From Chloroflexota bacterium (GTDB lineage: Bacteria > Chloroflexota > Anaerolineae > Anaerolineales > Anaerolineaceae), in assembly GCA_016838895.1 (NCBI GenBank), contig JAEKNU010000040.1, positions 1 through 39,050 on the forward strand: a stretch of DNA of 39,050 nt. The letters run 5' to 3'. Below are positions 8,287 through 17,458 of the stretch, piece by piece. The notes beneath the pieces were generated by a model, which was not told the origin of the DNA, did no database searches, and saw only the letters and a program-made list of their open reading frames with translations. The translations under genes and the position numbers were made by a program. Numbering within the stretch: position 1 is the stretch's first letter; the number at the start of each line of letters is the position of its first letter.

Positions 8287-9153
8287 ATGAAAAGAATTAC
8301 TCTCCCCCGAATTTTCGCATTATCAATTTCATTAATTTTCGTCATCTTGTTCTCATCATGCACAACGCAAGAAAATGTAAAAGTCAAAGCCTGGATCGAT
8401 ACCCCACAAGATGGGGCAACATACGAGGTGAACACACCGGTTAATATCATGTCGCATGCTTATGCAAAAGACGGTGTGGGAGAAATTATGCTCTCAATTA
8501 ACGGAGAAGCCTATCGCCGTGATGCCGCACCACCATCCGACGACAACTTGATCAGCATGACTCAGGAGTGGGTTCCAAAGGAACCCGGCGAATATGTTGT
8601 GCAGGTCAAAGTAATTGATGTCAATGGTGAAGTCAGCTTGCCTGCCATCGTTGGCGTGGAAGTTGCTGAAAAGAAAATGGCTTCTGCCACACCTGTCATC
8701 ACTGCAACTGAAGTTGTGGAAACAACAGTCACGCCTGTGATCACCTTTACCCCGAGCTTCACCCCAACACGATATATCAGCATTACGCCTACAATAAGCC
8801 CCACCCGATATATTTCTGTAACACCAATACCAGTTGACAATCAGGGACCACCGGCGCCGATACCTGCTGTTCCCGCAAATGGGTTAGAGCTGGGCTGCCG
8901 CAGCACACAAACCTTGGCCTGGCAACCTGTCAGTGATCCCAGCGGTATTGATGGGTACTACGTCAAAGTCGAACTGGTCTCCGGTACCGGCGATTGGCAA
9001 AGTGCGGGCGGATATGGCCCCATCAGCGGTAAACAAGTTGATATCAGTGTCGACTGCGGTATCAAGTATCGCTGGATGGTGCGTGCCCAGGATGGTGCCG
9101 GCAATTTCAGCGATTGGTCCAGCAAGTCAGAATTTATCATCATTTTGGAATAA
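8287..9153 (+). CDS. Surface lipoprotein A2 (paralogue of A1)
   Basis: 288-aa lipoprotein, closely related to A1 over its whole length (shared KVKAWIDTP, VNIMSHAYAKDG and INGEAYRRDA). The lipobox is FSSC (Cys25), followed by an Ig-like domain, a Thr/Pro linker with the TPTRYIS unit present twice (SPTRYIS second), and a C-terminal FN3-like domain with SCRSTQ-like and CGIKYRWMV segments. The linker has grown by repeat duplication compared with A1. The ATG at 8287 is chosen because GGAG lies 6 bases upstream; an in-frame ATG at 8275 would place the Shine-Dalgarno inside the gene. It follows B1 after 100 bases that contain no clear terminator, so pairs 1 and 2 may be one transcript. Confidence 0.85.
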   Translation: MKRITLPRIFALSISLIFVILFSSCTTQENVKVKAWIDTPQDGATYEVNTPVNIMSHAYAKDGVGEIMLSINGEAYRRDAAPPSDDNLISMTQEWVPKEPGEYVVQVKVIDVNGEVSLPAIVGVEVAEKKMASATPVITATEVVETTVTPVITFTPSFTPTRYISITPTISPTRYISVTPIPVDNQGPPAPIPAVPANGLELGCRSTQTLAWQPVSDPSGIDGYYVKVELVSGTGDWQSAGGYGPISGKQVDISVDCGIKYRWMVRAQDGAGNFSDWSSKSEFIIILE

Positions 9154-9171
9154 TTGGGCAAGGAGAAAAAA

Positions 9172-11394
9172 ATGAGTAATCACCCATCTAATTTCAATAC
9201 AGTTCGTGCCCAAACCGCTAACAACGGGAAAGGGAAATCAAAATCACCCTGTATATTGGGATGCCTGGGGGCCACAGCAATTGTCTTGGGACTGCTGGTT
9301 GTTGCAGGAATCGTTTATTTTGGTTCGACACAATCCTCAACATCCGTTGTCCTGATTCGGGAACCTGCAGAGAACGCTACCTTACATACCAGTGAAGCTG
9401 TTACTTTACGAGCACTTGCTCGTGATGATCAAAAAGTAAAGCAGGTTGAATTATGGGTAAATGATATTCTGGTGTATTACGAGAATAGTGATATCCCCGG
9501 AGGAATTTCTCCATTTCCATTGATTACCTCCTGGACACCTTCCCAGCCCGGCGTTTATACCATCAGTGCACGTTCTACGAACAACAAAGATAAACAATCA
9601 GTGAGTCAAGTATCTATTACTGTGCTGGGGAATGTAGATACAGATGGGGATCAAATCCCCGATCACGTTGATCAATGTCCCGAACAAGCCGGGACAGAGG
9701 AAGGTCAGGGTTGTATGGATCGCGATTTTGATGGCATCCCTGACGAAGTCGATGCCTGCCCGGATGCTGCTGGTTTGCCAGAGGATGGCTGCCCAGCTCC
9801 CTCAGAAAATGACCGTGATGGGGATGGATTCTTAGACGATATAGATTCCTGTCCGGATGAAGCGGGTTCACCCACTGCAGACGGCTGTATTGACAGCGAT
9901 GGCGACGGTTATGCCGACAGCGAAGATGAATGCCCGGATGAACCCGGCCTCGACGGCGCCTGCCCTTCCACTGCTGATACAGATGGCCCGTTTGATGAGG
10001 ATGGAGATGGTGTTATGGATTCTGACGACGCCTGCCCTTCCACTGCGGGATCAACAGCCAACGCCGGCTGCCCCGACATGGCTGGTGTACTGCCTCCGCC
10101 ACCAACACCTGAGGATGATGATGATCCACCAGGTGATGGAGGTATTTTTGAAGAGCTACTTCCTGAACCAGACCCTGTAGAAAAAGCGGTAGTACCTATT
10201 GAGATTGAAGCCTACAGCATGTATATCCGCAATGAATATGAAACGGTTACCTGTTATTTGCAGATAAATGACATTTATGATAGCCCACCGCGTCGATTTG
10301 AATTTGAATCCAATGGCACCCAGCGTTGGGACATCGCCGCGCAATTGGACGGTGAGAACAGTATCCATACAGTCGCAGATGACGAATTACCACTTAATAT
10401 TTCCCTGGAATGTATTGGCCATAATGGAGATGCCACCGAGACACTCGTGGATGCAGTCGTTTCCCATCCTTCATCTGAATGGGATGGACAACCACAGCGG
10501 TTGATAACTGAAACAAATGAGTTTAGCGTTGATTATCATATCTGTACCCCAAATTGTGAAGAATCAGATATGGCGACACCATATTTCTATGCCATCACGA
10601 TGGGACCCCGAGGCGAAGGGCCATATATCGCACACTGGGAGTGGGACGGCAATGAGGAAGAAATCGACGGTTTCATGATTGCTCAAGTACAACCCTTTGA
10701 CACCCCGACTTTAATCCAGTTAAATTACCCAGAGGCAAGAAGCGTGGACATTGCTGACATTGAACCTGTTTGTGGGGAAACCATTGAACTGGTTGTACGA
10801 GCGTTCAGATATAATGATGATGGTACTATAACTGTGTCGCGACATAGCAACAGCCAGGTTTGGACAAGTCGAGAAGCCTGCCGGCATACTGCCATGATCA
10901 CATTCCAGAACCTGGATGTTCACAATCCACCTGGTGACGAAGATGGTTTACATATTGTTGGTCCGCTCGAAGGGTACTTCTACGTTTCCAATGGTTCAGA
11001 TATTCGATCCTTGAGTTTTGATGGTATCTGGAGATCACCGAACGGATATTATCATGATGGTCTAAAACTACGCGGCGGCACTTACTCCATTCAGAGCATC
11101 TTTGACTGGATTAACAGGGAAATGGCAAGTTGTTTGGGCAATGGTTGCCACAGCAACAGTTATCGGGCACCCAGCAATGATTTCATTGTTATTACGTATG
11201 ACCAACGTGAAGATCTGATTGTTGGCGGAGATATTACCGATGATGATACCGGCAGAAATGACGATGACACCTTTTTCAGCGGACAGACCACGGTTGTCAT
11301 TGAGGATATTGAATCCGGAAGGCCGCAGTGGGTTACCGTTGAAGGTGAATTTGCAAACCTTCAGGTGATTATTCAAATATTGCCTGAAGATTAA
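9172..11394 (+). CDS. Membrane-anchored thrombospondin type-3 repeat protein B2
   Basis: 740 aa, with the same order of parts as B1: basic N-terminus (VRAQTANNGKG), membrane helix (about 27-50), Ig-like domain, Ca-binding repeats, Pro-rich hinge and the unrecognised C-terminal region (IFDWINREMASCLGNGC). Five rather than six clear type-3 repeats are present. The fifth, DEDGDGVMDSDDACP, is preceded by a degenerate DTDGPFD stretch, so one repeat seems to have been lost. The ATG at 9172 has AAGGAG 7 bases upstream; the longer frame from a TTG at 9154 runs through the Shine-Dalgarno and is rejected. It starts 18 bases after the A2 stop. Confidence 0.85.
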   Translation: MSNHPSNFNTVRAQTANNGKGKSKSPCILGCLGATAIVLGLLVVAGIVYFGSTQSSTSVVLIREPAENATLHTSEAVTLRALARDDQKVKQVELWVNDILVYYENSDIPGGISPFPLITSWTPSQPGVYTISARSTNNKDKQSVSQVSITVLGNVDTDGDQIPDHVDQCPEQAGTEEGQGCMDRDFDGIPDEVDACPDAAGLPEDGCPAPSENDRDGDGFLDDIDSCPDEAGSPTADGCIDSDGDGYADSEDECPDEPGLDGACPSTADTDGPFDEDGDGVMDSDDACPSTAGSTANAGCPDMAGVLPPPPTPEDDDDPPGDGGIFEELLPEPDPVEKAVVPIEIEAYSMYIRNEYETVTCYLQINDIYDSPPRRFEFESNGTQRWDIAAQLDGENSIHTVADDELPLNISLECIGHNGDATETLVDAVVSHPSSEWDGQPQRLITETNEFSVDYHICTPNCEESDMATPYFYAITMGPRGEGPYIAHWEWDGNEEEIDGFMIAQVQPFDTPTLIQLNYPEARSVDIADIEPVCGETIELVVRAFRYNDDGTITVSRHSNSQVWTSREACRHTAMITFQNLDVHNPPGDEDGLHIVGPLEGYFYVSNGSDIRSLSFDGIWRSPNGYYHDGLKLRGGTYSIQSIFDWINREMASCLGNGCHSNSYRAPSNDFIVITYDQREDLIVGGDITDDDTGRNDDDTFFSGQTTVVIEDIESGRPQWVTVEGEFANLQVIIQILPED

Positions 11395-11415
11395 AAAAAG
11401 AGAATAAGTTCTAAC

Positions 11416-11453
11416 AACCAGAAACTTCAGAACAATTTCTGAAGTTTCTGGTT
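11416..11453. repeat. Perfect 17-bp stem-loop after B2
   Basis: AACCAGAAACTTCAGAA (11416-11432) pairs perfectly with TTCTGAAGTTTCTGGTT (11437-11453) around a four-base loop, CAAT. It starts 22 bases after the B2 stop, as a terminator would, but no T-run follows on either strand. It may be a terminator without a U-tract or a 3'-end stabiliser. Confidence 0.75.
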
Positions 11454-11516
11454 CGACAATAGATACTTGAAAGCGAGAACCAGAAGTCAAATCATAACAC
11501 CTGCTTAACATTTTTT

Positions 11517-11525
11517 TGCTATACT
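11517..11525 (+). promoter_or_regulatory. Extended -10 promoter for third A/B pair
   Basis: TGCTATACT is an extended -10 (TGn plus TATACT at 11520-11525). No -35 is visible at 16-18 bp, as expected for this class. A transcript would start near 11532 and carry a leader of about 215 nt before the A3 ATG. Confidence 0.5.
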
Positions 11526-11747
11526 ATGAGCAGCGAATAGGTGAATTCAGGCATCAAAAATGCTTTTCTCAATAGAAAAAAAAGCTTTTTTGTATAAATA
11601 TCGTTGCAATATTACGACAAATTCCCAAAAAAATTATCATCGAACATTCTCCAGCTACCTTTACAACTACAATAATTCAATATTGTTATAAACAGGCGAA
11701 ATACATCATTTCATTCAACCATATCAACTGCTCACATGGAGATGATA

Positions 11748-12599
11748 ATGAAAAAATTGTTTTACCCCCAGATATATAACTTAATATTTTCAATCCTATT
11801 TATTTGCATCTTATCTTCTTGTACAACTGTGGGAGAAGTCGATTTAAAAGCCTGGATCGACGCGCCAATGGAAAATATTACATATTCTCAAAATGAACCC
11901 ATTGAAGTTTTTTCCCACGCATATGGAAAAGCAGGTGTGGCTGAAATTATGCTGTATATCAATGGTGAACCCTATCGCCGCGATAAAATTCAAGGTGCGG
12001 AAAATGAATTGGTTTCATTCTCTCAGGAATGGACTCCCACTCAACCCGGCACTTACAGCATTCAGATTTACGCAATAGATATCAATGGTGAAAAGAGCTT
12101 GCCCGCAAATGTGGTAATCAAAGTAGCCATTCCCCCAACGTCAACTTTTACGTTTACACCAACCAGACCAACCGAAACTCCTACACCAACATTCACAGAC
12201 ACACCAACCTTTACTCCCACACCAACAATCTATAATCCACCACCTGCAACATACACCCCAACTACAAAAGTGGAATCAGCTGATTATGATGAACCGCCAG
12301 CACCTGTACCTGCCGTTCCTGCAAATGGTGTGAACCTCAGCTGCCGCAGCACCCAAACTCTGGCATGGCTCCCGGTCAGTGACCCCAGCGGTATTCAAGG
12401 ATACTATGTCAGTGTAGAGAAAGTATCCGGCGGAGGTGACTGGGTTAATGAAGGCAGCTACGGTCCCATCAGCGGAAAGCAAATGGATATCAGTGTGGAT
12501 TGCGGTATCAAATATCGTTGGAGAGTCATGGCAAAAGATGGCGCCGGAAATTCAGGCAACTGGTCCGGCAAAGTTGAATTCACCGTTCTACTGGATTAA
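11748..12599 (+). CDS. Surface lipoprotein A3 (paralogue of A1/A2)
   Basis: 283-aa lipoprotein with lipobox LSSC (Cys25), an Ig-like domain (KAWIDAPMENITY, VAEIMLYINGEPYRRD), a linker of classic TPTPTFTPTPT type, and the FN3-like domain (SCRSTQTLAWLPVSDPSGI, CGIKYRWRV). The Ig-like domain and linker are clearly more diverged from A1 and A2, whereas the FN3-like domain is almost the same as that of A2. The FN3-like part is therefore either under stronger constraint or has been homogenised. The ATG at 11748 has GGAG 6 bases upstream, the same arrangement as A2; the in-frame ATG at 11736 is less likely. Confidence 0.85.
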   Translation: MKKLFYPQIYNLIFSILFICILSSCTTVGEVDLKAWIDAPMENITYSQNEPIEVFSHAYGKAGVAEIMLYINGEPYRRDKIQGAENELVSFSQEWTPTQPGTYSIQIYAIDINGEKSLPANVVIKVAIPPTSTFTFTPTRPTETPTPTFTDTPTFTPTPTIYNPPPATYTPTTKVESADYDEPPAPVPAVPANGVNLSCRSTQTLAWLPVSDPSGIQGYYVSVEKVSGGGDWVNEGSYGPISGKQMDISVDCGIKYRWRVMAKDGAGNSGNWSGKVEFTVLLD

Positions 12600-12617
12600 T
12601 GGGTAAGGAGAAATAAA

Positions 12618-14876
12618 ATGTCAAATCATCCATCTACTTTTGATACAATCCGTGCCCGCACCGCCAGGAAAGGAAAACCCAAATGGCTGTTGATTTCCGG
12701 ATGCCTGCTTGTTGTCGGTATCATGGGCATCTTGCTGGTCATCGCCGGATTAGTTTATTTCCGCCCCGTAGATCAATCCCAGTCGGTTATCATCTTTAAA
12801 GAACCTGTTGAGAATGCCACATACTATTTGGGCGATACAATTACTTTGCGTACTGTCGCCAAAGATGATGATAATGTTAAACAGGTTGAGATCTGGGCAG
12901 GGGATCAATTAATTCAATTAGATAATAGTGAAGTTCAAAGCGGTGTCTCACCCTTTCCGGTGATCACCACCTGGTACCCAATACAGGCTGGCATGTATAC
13001 CATCAGTGCTCGTTCAACAAATGCATTGGGAAAACAATCTGTCAATTTTATTACTGTAAACATCAAAGAAATAATGGATCAGGATGGCGACCAGATCCCC
13101 GATGATATGGATAATTGCCCACAACAAGCCGGAAATGATTCCGGCGTGGGCTGTATGGACACGGATTTTGATGGCATCCCCGATGAAACGGATGTCTGTC
13201 CGTTGGAAGCCGGGTTGCCGGATGATGGCTGCCCTAGCCCTTCCGAGGAAGATCGTGATGGGGATGGCATGCTGGACATAGCCGATGCCTGCCCGGATGA
13301 GGTCGGCTCGCCTGGTGCCCTTGGCTGCCCGGACCGTGATGGGGATGGCTATGCCGATAATGAAGATGCCTGTCCTGATGAGGCTGGTACATTTTCCGAT
13401 TGCCCAACACCGGGAGATGCAGACGGCGATTCAGTCCCCGATAGCGAAGATACTTGTCCATTGGAGCCTGGCTCAGCCGATTTAGCCGGCTGCTCCGATG
13501 ATGATGCCGATGGTGTGCTGGATTTTGAAGACGAATGTCCGGGAACCACAGGCAGCGCTACCGATCTCGGCTGCCCCCAAATGGCCGCCGATGGACCAAT
13601 GTTTCCACCGGTTCCGGAAGATGACGATAATCCACCGGAAGAGGGCGACGACGGATTGGGAGATCCATTCTCCGGATATAAGACCATTCTTCCAGTGGAA
13701 ATTGAAGGATACTCATTATTTGTTCGCGGCCGTTATGATCGGGTAGCTTGCTACCTACATGTCAATGGATACAGTCCTCTGCTATATGAGATTAATCGTA
13801 TCGATAGTCATTATTGGGATATTGCAGCCGAAATGGCTGGCGAGAATAGCCTTTACCTACCCAATGTAGATGATGAATATCCATTGGATTTACAGCTTGA
13901 ATGTCTTGGATACAATGACGATGATTTTGATGTGATTTCGGATATATCCGTTTCACACCCGGTTGAAGAATGGGACGGCCGCGATTTGCAAGCTGAATAC
14001 AATGATGGTGGATTTGTCATTAACTATCATATTTGTGCATATTCTTGCGAAGCAGTACCGCTGCCCGCACCATACCTTGAACCAATAGTTATTGGTCCCG
14101 AAAGTGAAGGCCCCTATGAAGCCCGTTGGCAGTGGGATGGCGATGAGGGTGCAATTGATGGTTTTGTTATCATTGACGTTCAAAGATATGATACACCAAC
14201 GTTATATATCATTCACAGCCCGGAAACGCGCAGGGTTTCCATGAATGATTTTGTACCCGCTTGCGGCGAAACACTCAATCTGGCAATCTATGCTTTTCGA
14301 GAGACAGAAGATGGGTTGATTATGTCCCGGCGCAGTAATATCGAAGAATGGGCGGCATCCGGTTGTAATCATCAAGCCTTGATTACCTTTAATTATCTGG
14401 ATGTCCATGATATCCCCGGTGATGAACGTGGGTACAGTACGGTTGGGCCCATCTACGGCTACTTCCTTGCAGATACAACTGCTGCAGAGAGTCAAATGCT
14501 GGGTTTTCGTGCTCACTGGTTTAATATTCATGGTACACGTCAGGGAGGATTAAGATTATCTGGTCGCAGATACCCAATCCAGTCGATCTTTGATTGGATT
14601 ATTCGAGAAATGGATAGCTGTCTTGGAAATGGGTGCAATAGTAATAGGTATGCAACCGCTGAAACCAATACAATTCTGGTTGAATTTGATGAAGGAGATG
14701 TCATTAGCGTCGGAGGACGTGTAATGGACCATGATCTTCGAAATGCAGATGATGTATTTTTTGAAGGCTTTGTTCCAATCAACCTTGATGGCGTTGAACC
14801 TGGCACATATCCGATGGTAATAGAAGATAGATATGCTGACCTGCATCTGGATGTAACTTTGCTACCTGATGAATAG
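12618..14876 (+). CDS. Membrane-anchored thrombospondin type-3 repeat protein B3
   Basis: 752 aa. It has the basic N-terminus IRARTARKGKP, a membrane helix (about 24-49), an Ig-like domain, six type-3 Ca-binding repeats (DxDGDxxPD/DxCP pattern, with cysteines closing each repeat), an acidic Pro-rich hinge and the shared C-terminal region (IFDWIIREMDSCLGNGC, then MDHDLRNADDVFF). Position-by-position the repeat order matches B1, so the module arose by duplication of the whole pair and not by repeat shuffling. AAGGAG lies upstream in the conserved block, 18 bases after the A3 stop. The C-terminal region was not recognised. Confidence 0.85.
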   Translation: MSNHPSTFDTIRARTARKGKPKWLLISGCLLVVGIMGILLVIAGLVYFRPVDQSQSVIIFKEPVENATYYLGDTITLRTVAKDDDNVKQVEIWAGDQLIQLDNSEVQSGVSPFPVITTWYPIQAGMYTISARSTNALGKQSVNFITVNIKEIMDQDGDQIPDDMDNCPQQAGNDSGVGCMDTDFDGIPDETDVCPLEAGLPDDGCPSPSEEDRDGDGMLDIADACPDEVGSPGALGCPDRDGDGYADNEDACPDEAGTFSDCPTPGDADGDSVPDSEDTCPLEPGSADLAGCSDDDADGVLDFEDECPGTTGSATDLGCPQMAADGPMFPPVPEDDDNPPEEGDDGLGDPFSGYKTILPVEIEGYSLFVRGRYDRVACYLHVNGYSPLLYEINRIDSHYWDIAAEMAGENSLYLPNVDDEYPLDLQLECLGYNDDDFDVISDISVSHPVEEWDGRDLQAEYNDGGFVINYHICAYSCEAVPLPAPYLEPIVIGPESEGPYEARWQWDGDEGAIDGFVIIDVQRYDTPTLYIIHSPETRRVSMNDFVPACGETLNLAIYAFRETEDGLIMSRRSNIEEWAASGCNHQALITFNYLDVHDIPGDERGYSTVGPIYGYFLADTTAAESQMLGFRAHWFNIHGTRQGGLRLSGRRYPIQSIFDWIIREMDSCLGNGCNSNRYATAETNTILVEFDEGDVISVGGRVMDHDLRNADDVFFEGFVPINLDGVEPGTYPMVIEDRYADLHLDVTLLPDE

Positions 14877-14935
14877 AAATGGCAACATTGATTAGGAAAA
14901 AACAATACTAATTCTTTATTCAGAAATTTTCCCAT

Positions 14936-14951
14936 GGTAAGGAGAAATTCA
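14936..14951 (+). other. Orphan copy of the B-gene ribosome-binding block
   Basis: GGTAAGGAGAAATTCA matches the block that precedes the B genes (G-AAGGAGAAATTCA before B1; GGTAAGGAGAAAT before B3), but no ATG, GTG or TTG follows at a usable distance. It lies 60 bases after B3 and may be what is left of a further deleted pair. Confidence 0.4.
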
Positions 14952-15032
14952 TCTTCGTAAAAATATATGTAGTACAATCTTCTTATAAAATTATCGAACA
15001 AATCATCTAATTATTCGTTTCAGGAGAAAAGC

Positions 15033-16142
15033 ATGCCCCCCTCATCCGTCTACTTCACCGATATGCGTACCCGTCCCGGAAAAAACATGCTGGATAAAGT
15101 AGCCTCCCTGGCTAAGAAAGCTGGTCTGGATCAAATAGATTTTAAAGACAAATTCGTTGCCATTAAAATTCATTTTGGTGAACCCGGCAACGTTGCCTAT
15201 ATACGCCCCAATTATGTTGCTGTGATTGTAAAAATAATTCAGGATATGGGCGGCAAACCCTTCCTGACTGATGCTAACACGCTCTATCATGGCAAACGAG
15301 CCAACGCCGTGGATCATCTGCAATCGGCTATGGAAAACGGATTCAACCGCATCAGCATAGGTTGCGATGTTATCATCGCAGACGGCCTGACCGGTACGGA
15401 TTATATTGAAATGCCGGTAAATGGTGAACATTGCCAAACAGCCAAAATCGGTGCAGCTATTGCCGAAGCGGATATCATCATCAGCCTTAACCATTTCAAA
15501 GGCCATGAGATGACCGGATTTGGTGGCGCATTGAAGAATCTTGGCATGGGTTCCGGCTCCCGCGGCGGTAAAATGGAAATGCACTCCGCTTCACAACCCA
15601 TTATTGCTACGGAAAAATGTGTGGCCTGCGGCATGTGTATCAAAAATTGTGCCCAACAAGCCATATCCTATAATGAAAACCATAAAGCTCAAATTGATTA
15701 CGCCCTGTGCGTAGGTTGCGGGCAATGTGTGGCAGTTTGTAAATATGATGCAGCTCAGGTGATCTGGGATGAATCTGCCAGCACAGCCGGAGAAAAAATC
15801 GCCGAGTACGCTGCGGCTGTTTGTCATGAAAAACCTCACTTTCATGTTAACTTTATAATGAATGTTTCTCCCAATTGCGACTGCTGGAACAGCAATGATC
15901 AGGCAATTACCCCAGATATTGGTATTGCCGCTTCTATGGACCCTACAGCATTGGACAGAGCCAGTGTCGATCTTATTAATCAGGCACCATATGTTGAAAC
16001 CAGTGAACTATCTGAGAAAAACTATAAACCCGGACAGGATAAATTCACCACCATCCACCCGCGTACCCGTTGGCAAGCCACCCTGGAACACGCCGAAAAA
16101 ATGGGCCTGGGCCAGCAGGAATATGAATTGAAGAAAGTGTGA
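15033..16142 (+). CDS. DUF362 domain protein with two [4Fe-4S] ferredoxin motifs
   Basis: 369-aa cytosolic iron-sulfur protein. Residues 1-185 form the DUF362 region (KIHFGEPGNVAYIRP, then LNHFKGHEMTGFGGALKNLGMGSGSRGGK, a conserved signature). Two ferredoxin-like clusters follow: Cys196/199/202/206 (CVACGMCIKNC) and Cys226/229/232/236 (CVGCGQCVAVC). A C-terminal part with CDCW completes the family length. The family is common in anaerobes, and its exact electron-transfer role is not settled. The start is supported by CAGGAG 9 bases upstream. It stands alone between the A/B cluster and carAB. Confidence 0.9.
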   Translation: MPPSSVYFTDMRTRPGKNMLDKVASLAKKAGLDQIDFKDKFVAIKIHFGEPGNVAYIRPNYVAVIVKIIQDMGGKPFLTDANTLYHGKRANAVDHLQSAMENGFNRISIGCDVIIADGLTGTDYIEMPVNGEHCQTAKIGAAIAEADIIISLNHFKGHEMTGFGGALKNLGMGSGSRGGKMEMHSASQPIIATEKCVACGMCIKNCAQQAISYNENHKAQIDYALCVGCGQCVAVCKYDAAQVIWDESASTAGEKIAEYAAAVCHEKPHFHVNFIMNVSPNCDCWNSNDQAITPDIGIAASMDPTALDRASVDLINQAPYVETSELSEKNYKPGQDKFTTIHPRTRWQATLEHAEKMGLGQQEYELKKV

Positions 16143-16161
16143 TCCACAAATAATAATTAGA

Positions 16162-16211
16162 GATTCAAAACTGTAGTGGCAATTCATGAATTGCCACTAC
16201 AGTTTTGAATC
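16162..16211. terminator. Perfect 50-bp palindrome, probable bidirectional terminator
   Basis: The 50 bases read identically on both strands, centred between 16186 and 16187. The stem can be drawn as CAAAACTGTAGTGGCAATTC with its exact complement, giving AAAA on one side and TTTT on the other of a core CTGTAGTGGCAATTC stem. This is the layout of a bidirectional terminator, 20 bases after the DUF362 gene. Its perfection and length are unusual. Confidence 0.65.
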
Positions 16212-16290
16212 CACTCTCATCCTTTTATCATCATTCATTTATCCCAACTTGTAAAACCTCCCACTTTGATTATGTTGTCTATACATTTCA

Positions 16291-16299
16291 TGGTATAAT
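16291..16299 (+). promoter_or_regulatory. Extended -10 promoter for carAB
   Basis: TGGTATAAT combines the TGn extension with a consensus TATAAT (16294-16299). Transcription would start near 16306, about 20 bases before the carA ATG. No good -35 is visible. With such a short leader there is no room for a large riboswitch; any pyrimidine control would have to act at the promoter. Confidence 0.6.
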
Positions 16300-16325
16300 T
16301 GCGGGAATTTAGTTCCGGGGTATCT

Positions 16326-17456
16326 ATGAAAAATGAAGCCACACTGGTGCTGGAAGACGGCACCACCCTGCACGGGAACGCCTTCGGCGAAAATACCGAT
16401 GCAGTATTCGAGCTGGTTTTTAACACCAGCATGACAGGATATCAGGAGATCCTCACGGATCCATCCTATCGCGGTCAGGGGGTGCTCTTCACGGTCCCCC
16501 ATATCGGCAATGTCGGCATTAATAAAGAAGATCACGAATCCCAACGAGCCCAGATTTCTGCGCTCGTTATTCGTACTTTAAGTCCTGTCGTTTCTAATTG
16601 GCGATCACAACAGCCATTAAACGATTGGCTAAAAGAAGCCGGCATACCAGGTATCAGCAACGTGGATACCCGCTACCTGACCCGAAAACTGCGAGATGGC
16701 GGCACCCAAAAAGCTGCCCTTTCAACCAGTGGTACAGCACCGCAAAAACTGCTTCAAATGGCCCGCGATTGGCCCGGTCTGGATGGTCAGGACATGGTCA
16801 AGGAAGTAAGTTGTGATTCAGTTTACCAATGGAAAGGCGATGCAGGTGATGCCTGGGTACACAAAAACTCTGCATCCATACAGCAAAAGCCGTTACATAT
16901 TGTCGCCTATGATTTCGGCATCAAACGCAATATTTTACGGCATCTGGCATCTTTCAACGCCAGGATCACTGTTGTGCCGGCTTACACCAGTGCTGCAGAT
17001 GTTCTTGGTATGTCCCCGGATGGCGTTTTCCTATCTAATGGACCCGGTGATCCGGCTGGCCTGCCCAGCATCGTAGAAAACGTAACGCAGTTAATCGAAT
17101 CAAACACGCCCATATTGGGTATCTGTCTGGGGCACCAACTAATCGGACGAGCATTGGGTGCCAACACGCAAAAATTGAAATTCGGACATCACGGCGGCAA
17201 TCACCCTGTACAGAACCTGGATAATAAAAAAGTGTTTATCACTGCCCAAAATCATAACTACTGCGTGGATGACAACACCTTGGATCAAAATCTGGCAGAG
17301 ATCACATACCGCAGCCTGAACGACAATTCTGTTGAAGGATTGCATTTGAAAAAATATCCGGTGTTCTGTATTCAGTATCATCCGGAGGCAGCACCCGGCC
17401 CGCATGATGCGCATCCGATATTCGCCGAGTTCTTTAACTGCGTGCGGGGAGCCTGA
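16326..17456 (+). CDS. carA: Carbamoyl-phosphate synthase small subunit
   Basis: 376 aa, the normal length. Glutamine amidotransferase subunit that supplies ammonia to CarB for carbamoyl phosphate in pyrimidine and arginine synthesis. The N-terminal CPSase small-chain domain (about 1-150; [33 protein letters not shown]) is followed by a class I glutaminase domain with nucleophile Cys267 (GICLGHQL) and the partners His352 and Glu354 (QYHPEA). The ATG at 16326 is preferred over upstream non-ATG codons because the family begins at this point; the Shine-Dalgarno is poor (CCGGGG). carB starts two bases after its stop. Confidence 0.97.
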   Translation: MKNEATLVLEDGTTLHGNAFGENTDAVFELVFNTSMTGYQEILTDPSYRGQGVLFTVPHIGNVGINKEDHESQRAQISALVIRTLSPVVSNWRSQQPLNDWLKEAGIPGISNVDTRYLTRKLRDGGTQKAALSTSGTAPQKLLQMARDWPGLDGQDMVKEVSCDSVYQWKGDAGDAWVHKNSASIQQKPLHIVAYDFGIKRNILRHLASFNARITVVPAYTSAADVLGMSPDGVFLSNGPGDPAGLPSIVENVTQLIESNTPILGICLGHQLIGRALGANTQKLKFGHHGGNHPVQNLDNKKVFITAQNHNYCVDDNTLDQNLAEITYRSLNDNSVEGLHLKKYPVFCIQYHPEAAPGPHDAHPIFAEFFNCVRGA

Positions 17457-17458
17457 TT

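Larger units (their letters stand above)
11395..11747. other. Intergenic region before the third A/B pair
   Basis: 353 bases without a gene. It holds a long hairpin (11414-11455 area), an extended -10 promoter (11517-11525) and a leader of about 215 nt that includes the self-complementary stretch AAAAAAGCTTTTTT near 11580. The third pair therefore probably has its own promoter. Confidence 0.5.
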
